This document shows positions 10,001 through 14,903 of a DNA stretch of 15,215 nucleotides, one piece after another. The position numbers were made by a program, and so were the translations under genes. Origin of the DNA: Ichthyophonus hoferi. Lineage: Eukaryota > Opisthokonta > Ichthyosporea > Ichthyophonida > Ichthyophonidae. Numbering within the stretch: position 1 is the stretch's first letter; each line of letters opens with the position of its first letter. The notes under the pieces were generated by a model, which was given only the letters and a program-made list of their open reading frames with translations, made no database searches and was not told the DNA's origin. The stretch lies in contig NAOQ01000496.1 in NCBI GenBank assembly GCA_002751075.1, positions 33,258 through 48,472 on the forward strand, written 5' to 3'.

Positions 10001-13000
10001 TAGGGGTGTCAATACTATATTAGGCTATATTATATATACTGTTGATATAGGTTTAATTAATAGGTAGCACCAATAGAAAACACAATATAGTTTAATAAGT
10101 CTGTAAATAAATACATAAATAAGTCATTATCAAATATTTTTTAAAAAATTAAACAAGCATTGGCATTGGCTTACCGTAAGTTCCTCGCCGAATGAGGCAG
10201 GTAAGAAGACAAATACCATAAGGAAACCTTCCCTTATATGGGCATGGCGTGCATTTGTATTGGCTACAATATCAGGGATAAGACCTTCTAGCCTATCCAC
10301 ACCCAGGCCGTAAAGTACCTGCAGGGGATTGGGTAGAAATCAGGTACTATACTATATATATAAAGATTTATTGAAAATTATATACATATAGGTGTGTATT
10401 TATAATTGGCTATAGGTATAGAGGATCCAATCATCTAATATGATCAAGGGATAAATCGATCATGCAACCAACTCTAGCCCTTTTAAAATTTAAATTTATA
10501 ACCACTCAAATATAAGCACTAGACTTCGGACCTATGTATGCCTATATAGATACTAACACCATCCCATGATTGGGGGAAACCTATTCTATTTACATATATG
10601 CATACCAACTGAAAACTTTTTTAAAATTTAAATACCACTATTAACCATCCGCTATACTCCATTATATACTATTGTGTGCAATGAGATACTTAATTTAAAG
10701 TTTCAGGAAACAATAAATTTTTTTTTCAAAAAAAAAAAAAAAATTCAATTACTTAACATGACCAACCAACTAAATAATTGATATCAAATAACATTAATAA
10801 TTTAGTTAACAACAATTAACATTAATTAATACTAATTAATTAATTACCTCACTGAGACCTTGGGCGGCTCCTGACCTATCAACTGCGTTGTTATCAGTCT
10901 TCAGGGTGTCGATCAACCAGGGAATAAGATCAGAGAAGTTTTCCTCACCCTGTAATAGAATACATTAGGGCTTAATCACAAACCTATATCTACTATACAT
11001 ATAATATATTACTGTATGTATACACGTTATTGATTGGTCAATTAAAATAAATAATCCTAGGTAAGCCATGAATCTATTGGATAAAAAGAAATCTATAAGA
11101 AACCAATAGATGAAAGTTACCTTATTAGGAAATATCATATCTATATTTGTACAGGTTGAGGTATTTCTATTAGTATCCAAGCCAAGGACAAAAAGGATTT
11201 TTCCTCTTAGGCGTGATATAATAACCATTTATGGTGCATTCGATATGTATTGGATGGTTCCAATCCACCTCTATCTATACCATTCATTATATAATATAAA
11301 ATAAACCAATAAAAAGGCCACAGTCAAATAACATATATATTAATAACCAACTAAACACCAAACTTTAAAATAATACTATACACTATTGACTAATCTAAAC
11401 CCGCTATTAAATCATAAAGTACCTACCATTCCTCGCACCATGGTCCCTAAAGCCTTGGCTGAAATCTCTCTGACGTCAGGATTGGGATCCACTAGAACCT
11501 ATAAATAAATTGTAATAGGGACATATGGTTGGTTAATAGAACATAATAAGGACATATGATAAGTTAGTATATATATGCCTATAAATAGAATACCAACCAC
11601 ACACTGTCTTTTAAATAAACATCCAATAAGCGAAATGATAAAAGTACAACATGATATAAAGTTATATAAAAAATAAAAACCAATCAGAACCAGCCCAGTG
11701 CCTAGTTACAGCCATATAAACACATTGTATTTAGTTATAGATGTATTGGTTGGTACAATAAAAAAATAAAAAATAAATTCTTTTAATCCTGAAAATGCAT
11801 TGGATGGTTCTTGTTTGTAGTCACCATAATTTAACCCACCAATAAAACCTATCTCCCTGCATTCTGTATACCACAAATAAATACAAGGCTATCTTTACCT
11901 ATACATTACCTCTCTCTCTCTCTCTCTCTTTACCTATACATTATCTCTCTCTCTCTCTCTCTTTACCTATACATTACCTCTCTCTCTGTCTCCCTCTCCC
12001 TCTCTCACGTACCTTCTTCAACCCAGGTAAGATATGGACCAGATAAGGTGCCAAGTCCTTCTGATTGGTCAAGGCACTCATATTACCAATAATCTGTGCG
12101 GCCATCATCTTGGTATCTGTCTCTCTTTCCTTCAAAGCACGTTGTAGGGCAGGCATGATAAGGGCCAATGAGGCTGCGTCTATAAAATTATAACAGAAAG
12201 GGGATTGGTGCGATTGGGATTAGGTATAGATGGTGTATGGCTTTATATATATATATGATTAAACCCCCAATGAAAAAGAGATGCATAAAACTCCTGAGCC
12301 AATAATAATCTATATAAGTCACACATCTAAATATCAACCAATTATCATAGCCAATCGGTTAACTAGGGTATGAGGTCAGAAGCCGTAATAATCTACCTAT
12401 GAAATGGCTTCGATCAGTATGACTGAATTAGAGTCGTATGACATGGTTAGTTTTTATGGATTGAGAAGAACCAATAATAGGCAAGCATCTATTTACGGTC
12501 TTGTTATTGGATGCGTAATAACATAAAATAAATCACATGACATTAAATGGCTTAAATTTCAACCTTCCAATAAAATGCATCAAGTTCAAAAATATCCAAT
12601 AGGGTATATAACAACATTGAATTGTAATTTTAAAGTGAACTTTAAAACTAACAACCTACCAATAAAATGTCTTCAATCATCATAATTAGAATCATGCGAT
12701 AAGAGCGGTTCTACTGATTAAAGATACCCAACCATAGCCAAGACAGAATAAATCACATGATATTATAAATTTTAAACTTTTCAGTACAATTATATCAGTT
12801 CATTTTTAAACTTAACCTACCAATGAAATGCACGAAGTTAGTATCCAATAGGGTGGTGAGACAGGTCTGTGTTTTGTGATTAGGATCGGACAAGGCGTCC
12901 AATAAGACTCCGACGATGGCTTGGATCTCAGGGTTTTTAATCACAGATCCAATCAGTGTTAAGGCTTTACGCGCGGCATTCTATAAATAGGGAGAGGTAA

Positions 13001-14903
13001 GAATAGATTAGCCAATAATCGAGCAGAGGTAGGATACGTTAGTAGATATGATTGGAGGACAGAGGAGAGTCGGGTACAAGAGGCACCTTCTATATATTAT
13101 ACAGTATACCTTCTCTCCTTCAGCCAGTCGCTGTACCTACCTGTACTTTCGTATGAGAGTCGGTCAAGACCTCAGTCAACCTAGGGACAATCTGAGGTAA
13201 ACAACTAGAGAGTTGATCGGGAGCACAGTAAGACATAGCACCCAACATCTGCACTGCACCTTGCTTGGTACGCCATTGCTGCATTTAGGTGTCTTCATTA
13301 GTCCATATATGATGGTCAGGAGTTAATGTTTTAATTACTTGATTAGTTAGTTAATTGGTCCAGTGGTTACCACGTAAGGGCATTAACTACTAGTATATAA
13401 ATATGGTATGCCATTGCTGTATTTAGGAGTGTTCGCTAGTCCATATATGGTCAGGGGTTAATGTGCTAATTAATTAATTAGCTCAAAGGTTCCCATATAT
13501 GGTGAAGATTTAATGTGTTAACTAGTTAATTAGTCCAATGGTTACCATGTAAGGGATTGACTATTAGTGTATATATATATTATATCTACCTATGACTTAT
13601 CGCCATTGCTGTATACAATAGGGAAGCTACCATATATGGCTAGTAATTAGTTTATTAGTCAATTGGTCCAATGATTATCATGTAAAGGCAGCCTTGAATT
13701 CACAGGCCACCTATCAACTATTGGTATTTATATCTACCAATAACCACCCACCTTATCATCTAAAGCACCCAATAGGTGAGGGAGAACAAGTTTCACACCA
13801 GGGCCACTGGCTCTACTGTTACTAAGATGCCTATATATGGAAGAAGAGAGGGAGAGGGAGAGGGAGAGGGAATGCATAAGTATAGAGTAAGGTATAATAT
13901 AACATAATAACATAACACAAACACTATAACAATCAACCTTATACTATACCCTAAAACATAAAATTTACTATATACACTACACTATAATACACACTTTACG
14001 ATGGCTTTAGAGGCATCATCAGCAGCTTCTCTCACGTCATTATTGGGGTCACCAAAACAAATTAGCAGAGAGGGTAGGATACGAATCACATAGCTGTATG
14101 ATAATGAGTAATTAGTAGGTAATTAGTGAGACGTGTATTCATTGGAGTGTATTAGGTGCTTTGTAATATCTGTTATTATCACTATACTAAATACTAAATA
14201 CTATACTATATACTATATACTATACTATACTATACTCTACTATACACTACATACTACACATTATGCAATAACTTACGGTTCAAACAATCTCCCCAAGGTA
14301 ACGACTAAGGTTTCAAATGCCATCAAAGATCCTTCCCTGTGCTGTTAGCCAATCATTGTTATTAATCGCCACTAATCTCTGCTAATCGCACAATTCATCA
14401 TTCGGGTATGGTGTTACCAACCTTTTATACTCGTTTCATTGGTAGGCTTCCTTATTTTAAAATGTTGTAAAATATCACATTCACATTTTAATTGGTCTAT
14501 CTATACTAAATACTCCCATTACCAATATCTAGTTTTAAAAGAGCCAATCAACGTTTCACTTAATCATCTAATATATTATTTCTATTCATCAATAAAAACC
14601 TACAATCCCATATGAGCTATTGTTCATATATGGTAACCCAGCTTTAAGCCAATAAAATTTGCCCTTCACGTTACTATCCCTCAATATCCTATAGGTTAGT
14701 ATAACACTACGCCGATTAACGCATACCATATATACAGGCGAGCAATGGTATTGGTTGTAGTTAAAATAACTAGCCAACCAAAAACAGTTAAAGGACATCC
14801 ATAAAAGCAAAGTATGTAATATAGTAACATAACTGTCCAATCAACAATAGACATTAAAAATATTAAACCTTACCTTAGGCTTATCCTTGGACTCCATAGC
14901 TTC
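919..14903 (-). CDS. GCN1: GCN1, eIF2-alpha kinase (GCN2) activator: C-terminal half, 34 exons
   Basis: Cytoplasmic HEAT-repeat scaffold that sits on stalled or collided ribosomes and activates the kinase GCN2, which phosphorylates eIF2-alpha. Thirty-four minus-strand exons join into 3786 nt (1261 residues plus TAG at 919-921) without a break. All 33 introns are GT-AG; 21 are phase 0, 7 phase 1 and 5 phase 2. Diagnostic blocks, compared with animal GCN1 from memory: [19 protein letters not shown] (eEF3-like HEAT region), [87 protein letters not shown] and [20 protein letters not shown] (the GCN2 RWD-binding region). The length fits the last ~47% of a ~2,670-residue protein, so the start codon and first half lie upstream, past the right edge. 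The C-terminus is unusually acidic. The assignment is nearly certain. Single splice sites are by-eye calls, checked by phase and homology. Confidence 0.97.
1194..1250 (-). CDS. GCN1: GCN1 exon 33
   Basis: Residues 1216-1234, [19 protein letters not shown], matching the SLSKILDVASLEVLNEVNR segment. Acceptor CAACAG, donor GTAAGC, phase 0. Confidence 0.91.
1533..1616 (-). CDS. GCN1: GCN1 exon 32
   Basis: Residues 1188-1215. It begins [20 protein letters not shown] and ends KRGDSLLM, matching VVRAYSDQAIVNLLKMRQGEEVF. Acceptor CCTAG, donor GTAGGT, phase 0. Confidence 0.92.
1884..1985 (-). CDS. GCN1: GCN1 exon 31
   Basis: Residues 1154-1187, [15 protein letters not shown] through [10 protein letters not shown]. 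It corresponds to the LVAEKMIWWANKD...LKALLDNT segment with low identity. Support comes mainly from the open frame, clean GT-AG ends (acceptor TTTTAG, donor GTAAAG) and the neighbours on both sides. Confidence 0.9.
1986..2427. other. intron 30 (442 bp)
   Basis: AT-rich intron between exons 30 and 31. It holds an (AT)n run near 2081-2096 and an X-box-like 14-mer at 2131-2144. No coding potential was seen beyond frames reading out of exon 30. Confidence 0.85.
2131..2144. promoter_or_regulatory. X-box-like palindrome (RFX consensus match)
   Basis: GTTGTCATAGCAAC fits the RFX X-box consensus GTHNYYATRRNAAC at every position. It lies in a GCN1 intron, so any regulatory role is inference. Confidence 0.3.
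2428..2574 (-). CDS. GCN1: GCN1 exon 30
   Basis: Residues 1105-1153. It begins [20 protein letters not shown] and ends [16 protein letters not shown]. It matches RIPIAVSGVRGMGFLMRHH...LFVKCLQNPSSDIR. Acceptor GGACAG, donor GTATTG, phase 0 at both ends. Confidence 0.94.
2723..2820 (-). CDS. GCN1: GCN1 exon 29
   Basis: Residues 1073-1104. It begins [20 protein letters not shown] and ends [12 protein letters not shown]. It corresponds to the SVAVNVAPGRLCAGRY...VQEMILSS part of human GCN1. Acceptor CTTCAG, donor GTATGT; phase 1 in, phase 0 out. Confidence 0.93.
2905..3050 (-). CDS. GCN1: GCN1 exon 28
   Basis: Residues 1024-1071. It begins [20 protein letters not shown], then [14 protein letters not shown] and ends GKICAFV. 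It matches RISSAGCLGELCAFL...QQCLLAD. Acceptor TTGCAG. Of two overlapping donors (GTAGGT and GTATGT), only GTATGT gives the phase 1 join to exon 29. Confidence 0.93.
3205..3284 (-). CDS. GCN1: GCN1 exon 27
   Basis: Residues 997-1022, [20 protein letters not shown] then IEDSLM, with a split Ser. The order is conserved but identity to human is lower here. Acceptor GGTGCAG, donor GTAATC, phase 2 out. Confidence 0.92.
3534..3653 (-). CDS. GCN1: GCN1 exon 26
   Basis: Residues 957-996. It begins [20 protein letters not shown] and ends [17 protein letters not shown]. It matches LISIHIKVDPLFTELLNGIR...VRDTMLQAL. Acceptor ATCAG, donor GTAAGA, phase 0. Confidence 0.95.
3947..4003 (-). CDS. GCN1: GCN1 exon 25 (GCN2 RWD-binding region)
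   Basis: Residues 938-956, [19 protein letters not shown], a complete HEAT B-helix motif. It matches ALQDSNRGVRLKAADALGK. Acceptor TTTCAG, donor GTGAGT, phase 0. Confidence 0.96.
4114..4212 (-). CDS. GCN1: GCN1 exon 24 (GCN2 RWD-binding region)
   Basis: Residues 905-937. It begins [18 protein letters not shown] and continues [15 protein letters not shown]. It matches [27 protein letters not shown], a GCN1 hallmark. Acceptor TTGGCAG, donor GTTTGT, phase 0. Confidence 0.97.
4432..4479 (-). CDS. GCN1: GCN1 exon 23 (GCN2 RWD-binding region)
   Basis: Residues 889-904, [16 protein letters not shown], nearly identical to ITGPLIRILGDRFSW of human GCN1. This motif lies inside the region known to contact the GCN2 RWD domain. 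The yeast contact arginine R2259 is in this region, but I cannot place it exactly by eye. Acceptor CTAACAG, donor GTATGT, phase 0. Confidence 0.96.
4480..5082. other. intron 22 (603 bp)
   Basis: Long AT-rich intron with runs of TTTAAA/TTAAAAT-type sequence, densest at 4860-5060 next to the exon 22 donor. No repeat unit, hairpin or gene was recognised. Confidence 0.85.
5083..5301 (-). CDS. GCN1: GCN1 exon 22 (start of GCN2-binding region)
   Basis: Residues 816-888, the longest exon. It contains [32 protein letters not shown] and [20 protein letters not shown]. It matches PGFCLPKKGVTSILPVLREG and the following ALRPSVVS block. Acceptor AAACAG, donor GTATGA, phase 0. The pyrimidine tract upstream is the complement of a G-run cluster at 5316-5350. 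Confidence 0.96.
5316..5350 (+). other. G-quadruplex-type G-run cluster / acceptor pyrimidine tract
   Basis: The plus strand has GGG runs at 5316-5318, 5320-5322, 5324-5328, 5334-5336, 5340-5342 and 5348-5350, with loops of 1-5 bases. This satisfies the classic G3N1-7 quadruplex pattern. On the transcribed minus strand it reads as a C/T-rich tract about 14 bases upstream of the exon 22 acceptor, so it probably serves as that intron's polypyrimidine tract. Confidence 0.7.
5422..5435. promoter_or_regulatory. X-box-like palindrome (RFX consensus match)
   Basis: GTTGTCATGGTAAC fits GTHNYYATRRNAAC at every position and sits in the odd-centred palindrome TCATGGT-A-ACCATGA (5426-5440). It is the second such site in the window. 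Intronic, function unknown. Confidence 0.3.
5623..5706 (-). CDS. GCN1: GCN1 exon 21
   Basis: Residues 788-815, [20 protein letters not shown] then DQAQYISL. It matches ESWDALNAITKKLDAGNQLALI. Acceptor TTCTAG, donor GTAGTT, phase 0 at both ends. Confidence 0.93.
5830..6047 (-). CDS. GCN1: GCN1 exon 20
   Basis: Residues 716-787. It begins [20 protein letters not shown], contains [20 protein letters not shown] and ends LLMFNDISE. It matches the DLLEATRSPEVGMRQAAAIIL...RLFND block in position and pattern. Acceptor CTACAG, donor GTAGGT; phase 1 in, phase 0 out. Confidence 0.94.
6048..6404. other. intron 19 (357 bp)
   Basis: Contains a perfect 10-bp inverted repeat, CAATGAGATT (6159-6168) with AATCTCATTG (6232-6241), and a partial direct repeat of TTAATTAAAAC (about 6127 and 6186). 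No gene seen. Confidence 0.8.
6405..6535 (-). CDS. GCN1: GCN1 exon 19
   Basis: Residues 672-714. It begins [20 protein letters not shown], continues [18 protein letters not shown] and ends AEAIQ. It matches SVAGDALTRHLGVILPAVMLAL. Acceptor GGTGCAG, donor GTAGGC; phase 2 in, phase 1 out. Confidence 0.94.
6540..6681. repeat. 100-bp-spaced tandem copies in intron 18
   Basis: A block starting CCAATAGGAGGTTAG at 6540 recurs 100 bp later as CCAATAAGAAGTTAG at 6640. Both are followed by similar ATTAAxATATAAAGTA sequence. Between them lies an (AT)n run at 6588-6608. On the minus strand both copies read as a CTAAC branch-point-like block plus pyrimidines, and only the copy at 6540 borders a used acceptor (exon 19). 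Confidence 0.75.
6735..6890 (-). CDS. GCN1: GCN1 exon 18
   Basis: Residues 620-670. It begins [15 protein letters not shown] and contains [20 protein letters not shown], ending [10 protein letters not shown] plus a split Ser. It matches ALDGLKQVMAIKSRVVLPYLVPKLTTPP of the human protein. Acceptor TCCCAG, donor GTGAGT. Confidence 0.96.
6891..7248. other. intron 17 (358 bp) with three ~100-bp diverged tandem units
   Basis: Units sharing AATTAAAxTAGTG...AAxxGTAA-TATAATATATGTATAGTAT begin near 6927 and 7025. A shorter copy of the later part lies at about 7143-7190. Spacing is about 98 bp. The copies are AT-rich and diverged, so boundaries are approximate. Confidence 0.65.
7249..7453 (-). CDS. GCN1: GCN1 exon 17
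   Basis: Residues 552-618. It begins [20 protein letters not shown], continues [20 protein letters not shown] and ends HTAVGY plus a split Arg. It matches the QGVCIGLSEIMKST block. Acceptor CTATAG, donor GTGAGC; phase 1 in, phase 2 out. Confidence 0.95.
7588..7669 (-). CDS. GCN1: GCN1 exon 16
   Basis: Residues 524-550, [20 protein letters not shown] then IIPILEQ. One of the best conserved GCN1 blocks. Acceptor ATCATAG. The donor GTTGGT is weak but is the only site that keeps phase 1 and the conserved glycine. Confidence 0.95.
7846..7968 (-). CDS. GCN1: GCN1 exon 15
   Basis: Residues 483-523. It begins [20 protein letters not shown] and ends [11 protein letters not shown], matching ASLHVWKIVVSNTPRTLREILP. 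Acceptor GGCTAG, donor GTAGGT, phase 0. A short CT run follows the donor region at 7821-7836. Confidence 0.95.
7969..8305. other. intron 14 (337 bp)
   Basis: AT-rich intron whose only clear structure is the perfect hairpin at 8068-8100. No gene seen. Confidence 0.85.
8068..8100. repeat. perfect 14-bp inverted repeat, 5-base loop
   Basis: Arms AATATTCAATTAAT (8068-8081) and ATTAATTGAATATT (8087-8100) with loop CAAAA. It forms the same stem in either strand's RNA. No T-run or flanking target duplication marks it as a terminator or transposon. Confidence 0.85.
8306..8409 (-). CDS. GCN1: GCN1 exon 14
   Basis: Residues 449-482, beginning [20 protein letters not shown] and ending [11 protein letters not shown]. 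It matches ALGxERRNRVLAGLYMGRSDxQLVVRQ. Acceptor CCAATAG, donor GTATGT; enters in phase 1, leaves in phase 0. Confidence 0.95.
8410..8772. other. intron 13 (363 bp)
   Basis: AT-rich intron holding the perfect hairpin at 8697-8722 close to the exon 13 donor. Nothing else recognised. Confidence 0.85.
8697..8722. repeat. perfect 11-bp inverted repeat, 4-base loop
   Basis: Arms TCACTGGCTTT (8697-8707) and AAAGCCAGTGA (8712-8722), loop TTAT. Its GC content is higher than its surroundings, so it should be a stable stem in the pre-mRNA about 50 bases past the exon 13 donor. Confidence 0.85.
8773..8856 (-). CDS. GCN1: GCN1 exon 13
   Basis: Residues 421-447. It begins [15 protein letters not shown] and ends DDDNFGTE. 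It matches the low-complexity linker ending DDNFGT in animal GCN1. Acceptor TTATTAG, donor GTAATT, phase 1. GTAAGA at 8830-8835 inside the exon is an unused donor-like site, since the frame continues through it. Confidence 0.92.
9092..9142 (-). CDS. GCN1: GCN1 exon 12
   Basis: Residues 404-419, [16 protein letters not shown], with split glycine codons at both ends (phase 1). It matches GLFDDLWRIRFSSVQLLGDLL of the human protein. Acceptor ACTCAG, donor GTAAGT. Confidence 0.95.
9242..9275. repeat. 17-bp tandem direct repeat, two copies
   Basis: GGTACCAATAATTTACT (9242-9258) is followed at once by GGTACCAATCATTTACT (9259-9275), one mismatch in 17. Confidence 0.85.
9451..9524. repeat. imperfect inverted repeat
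   Basis: GGTGCGCTGTGC (9462-9473) pairs with GCATAGCACACC (9489-9500) with two mismatches. The outer pieces ATATGTTT and AAACATAT (9454-9461, 9516-9523) also pair, after an asymmetric insertion. It could be a decayed fold-back element; no further evidence. Confidence 0.5.
9807..9957 (-). CDS. GCN1: GCN1 exon 11
   Basis: Residues 353-402. It begins [19 protein letters not shown], continues [13 protein letters not shown] and ends LPALEK with a split glycine. Typical GCN1 HEAT pair. Acceptor TTCACAG, donor GTAGGT, phase 1. Confidence 0.95.
10175..10318 (-). CDS. GCN1: GCN1 exon 10
   Basis: Residues 305-352, beginning [20 protein letters not shown] and including [19 protein letters not shown]. 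It matches the GVEKLEKLMPEI...VRDGYIMMFNYLPITFGD block of the human protein (recalled). Acceptor CTGCAG, donor GTAAGC, phase 0. Confidence 0.95.
10319..10847. other. intron 9 (529 bp)
   Basis: AT-rich. It holds a T9-C-A16 homopolymer pair at 10718-10743 and two similar blocks (TTTTAAAATTTAAAT followed by ACCACT) near 10490 and 10620. It ends in TTAATTAAT words before the exon 9 donor. No gene. Confidence 0.8.
10848..10949 (-). CDS. GCN1: GCN1 exon 9
   Basis: Residues 271-304. It begins [19 protein letters not shown] and ends [12 protein letters not shown], both signature GCN1 stretches. Acceptor TTACAG, donor GTAATT, phase 0. Confidence 0.95.
10950..11426. other. intron 8 (477 bp)
   Basis: Open frames of 64-87 codons on both strands overlap here at 10965-11304. 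They are AT-driven, have no GCN1 similarity and have no recognised domain. ATTGGA-tggt-TCCAAT near 11249-11264 is a small palindrome. Confidence 0.8.
11427..11498 (-). CDS. GCN1: GCN1 exon 8
   Basis: Residues 247-270: [20 protein letters not shown] then VRGM. It matches the DPxPEVRxxSAKALGAMVKGM block. Acceptor TTTATAG, donor GTAGGT, phase 0 at both ends. Confidence 0.95.
11499..12012. other. intron 7 (514 bp)
   Basis: Starts (minus strand) with the GA-rich minisatellite at 11894-12006. Near its other end, the word GACATATG recurs 31 bp apart (11520, 11551) within a short duplicated block. No gene. Confidence 0.8.
11894..12006. repeat. CT/GA minisatellite, three ~34-bp units, next to exon 7 donor
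   Basis: TTTACCTATACATTA occurs at 11894, 11929 and 11962, each followed by (CT)n, then by CT/CCCT-rich sequence up to the exon 7 donor (12007-12012). On the sense (minus) strand each unit reads as a long GA run, then AGGTAATG, then TAGGTAAAG. The GA run resembles a purine-rich splicing enhancer, and the two AG|GTAA words resemble 5' splice sites. Confidence 0.9.
12013..12179 (-). CDS. GCN1: GCN1 exon 7
   Basis: Residues 192-246, containing [19 protein letters not shown] and [20 protein letters not shown], the most eEF3-like stretch and a hallmark of GCN1. Acceptor TTTATAG, donor GTACGT. The donor runs directly into a GA-rich minisatellite that contains further donor-like sites. Confidence 0.96.
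12180..12820. other. intron 6 (641 bp), partly duplicated exon-intron boundary
   Basis: About two thirds of this intron is diverged tandem copies of the end of exon 6 plus adjoining intron (12391-12860). The remainder, 12180-12390, is plain AT-rich sequence. Confidence 0.8.
12391..12860. repeat. ~255-bp tandem duplication spanning the exon 6 / intron 6 junction
   Basis: 12561-12605 aligns with 12814-12853 (exon 6 end and donor) at roughly 37 of 42 positions with one 4-base gap. 12393-12440 aligns with 12656-12700. The 14-mer AATAAATCACATGA is exact at 12527-12540 and 12747-12760. A shared start, CTACCAATxAAATG, also links the two halves of each unit, suggesting an older, first duplication. 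Confidence 0.8.
12821..12980 (-). CDS. GCN1: GCN1 exon 6
   Basis: Residues 138-190. It contains [13 protein letters not shown] and ends [11 protein letters not shown], with a split Asp codon to exon 7. Both blocks match human GCN1 and the HEAT domain of eEF3. Acceptor TTTATAG, donor GTAGGT, phase 1. The end of this exon and its donor recur as diverged copies in the following intron. Confidence 0.95.
13141..13278 (-). CDS. GCN1: GCN1 exon 5
   Basis: Residues 92-137, beginning [20 protein letters not shown] and ending [13 protein letters not shown], a strongly conserved HEAT repeat of the eEF3-like region. Acceptor AATGCAG, donor GTAGGT, phase 0 at both ends. The acceptor and first codons are copied twice in the preceding intron (boundaries at 13416 and 13608). 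Confidence 0.95.
13265..13690. repeat. three diverged tandem copies of the intron 4 / exon 5 acceptor region
   Basis: Copies start near 13265 (the real exon 5 edge), 13404 and 13600. Each begins with GCCATTGCTG (the acceptor CAG plus CAATGGC, the first exon codons). Each contains a CATATATG word, and each ends in a GTTAATTxGTCCAxTGGTTACCAxGTAAGGG-like block (13344-13380, 13521-13555, 13655-13689). The middle copy has an extra internal duplication around CCATATATGG (13441, 13493). Confidence 0.85.
13279..13751. other. intron 4 (473 bp)
   Basis: Consists almost entirely of the three acceptor-region copies (13265-13690), plus about 60 bases next to the exon 4 donor. Length excess over the flanking 160-bp introns is explained by the duplication. 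Confidence 0.85.
13752..13830 (-). CDS. GCN1: GCN1 exon 4
   Basis: Residues 66-91: [20 protein letters not shown] followed by GALDDK. It matches the LSxxGVKLVLPxLLxAL block of GCN1. Acceptor TATATAG, preceded by a CCCTCT-repeat pyrimidine tract; donor GTGGGT. Starts after a phase 2 junction and ends in phase 0. Confidence 0.93.
13847..13871. repeat. (GAGAGG)n hexamer repeat, pyrimidine tract of exon 4 acceptor
   Basis: About four units of GGAGAG on the plus strand. On the sense strand this is a CCCTCT repeat ending about 17 bases before the exon 4 acceptor, so a microsatellite is serving as polypyrimidine tract. Confidence 0.8.
13995..14093 (-). CDS. GCN1: GCN1 exon 3
   Basis: Residues 33-64, beginning [17 protein letters not shown] and containing [14 protein letters not shown], a HEAT repeat. 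Acceptor CATACAG. The only donor that keeps phase 2 with exon 4 is GTGTGT. The better-looking GTAAAG six bases earlier would leave the wrong phase. Confidence 0.88.
14181..14260. repeat. TACTA-type simple repeat
   Basis: Low-complexity run of TACTA/TACTATA words in intron 2, ending just before the exon 2 donor. Confidence 0.8.
14277..14341 (-). CDS. GCN1: GCN1 exon 2
   Basis: Residues 11-31, beginning [17 protein letters not shown]. It matches the conserved start of the eEF3-like HEAT region (REGALFAFE in human, recalled). Acceptor CTAACAG, donor GTAAGT. It ends in phase 2, and a split proline codon joins it to exon 3. Confidence 0.93.
14342..14873. other. intron 1 of window (532 bp)
   Basis: AT-rich intron between the 30-nt exon and exon 2. 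An 83-codon minus-strand frame at 14589-14840 has no GCN1 similarity and no splice-consistent boundaries. No repeat or hairpin seen. Confidence 0.8.
14874..14903 (-). CDS. GCN1: GCN1 exon 1 of window (30-nt exon)
   Basis: Residues 1-10 of the window peptide, [10 protein letters not shown]. It lies between the acceptor CTCTACAG and donor GTAAGG, phase 0 on both sides. It matches the segment before the conserved REGxLxAFE block. A textbook TACTAAC branch-point-like sequence lies just upstream (14919-14937 region). This is the shortest exon of the gene here; the next upstream exon is not in the window. Confidence 0.85.

Noticed and set aside
10718-10743. T9-C-A16 as a retroposed poly(A) tail
   Set aside because: No SINE- or LINE-like body adjoins it and no flanking direct repeats were found; simple slippage explains it.
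10965-11304. Overlapping open frames on both strands in intron 8
   Set aside because: AT-rich, unlike any family I know, and unsupported by splice-consistent context; typical chance frames.
14589-14840. 83-codon minus-strand frame in intron 1
   Set aside because: No GCN1 similarity, and exon 1 joins exon 2 directly in phase 0.
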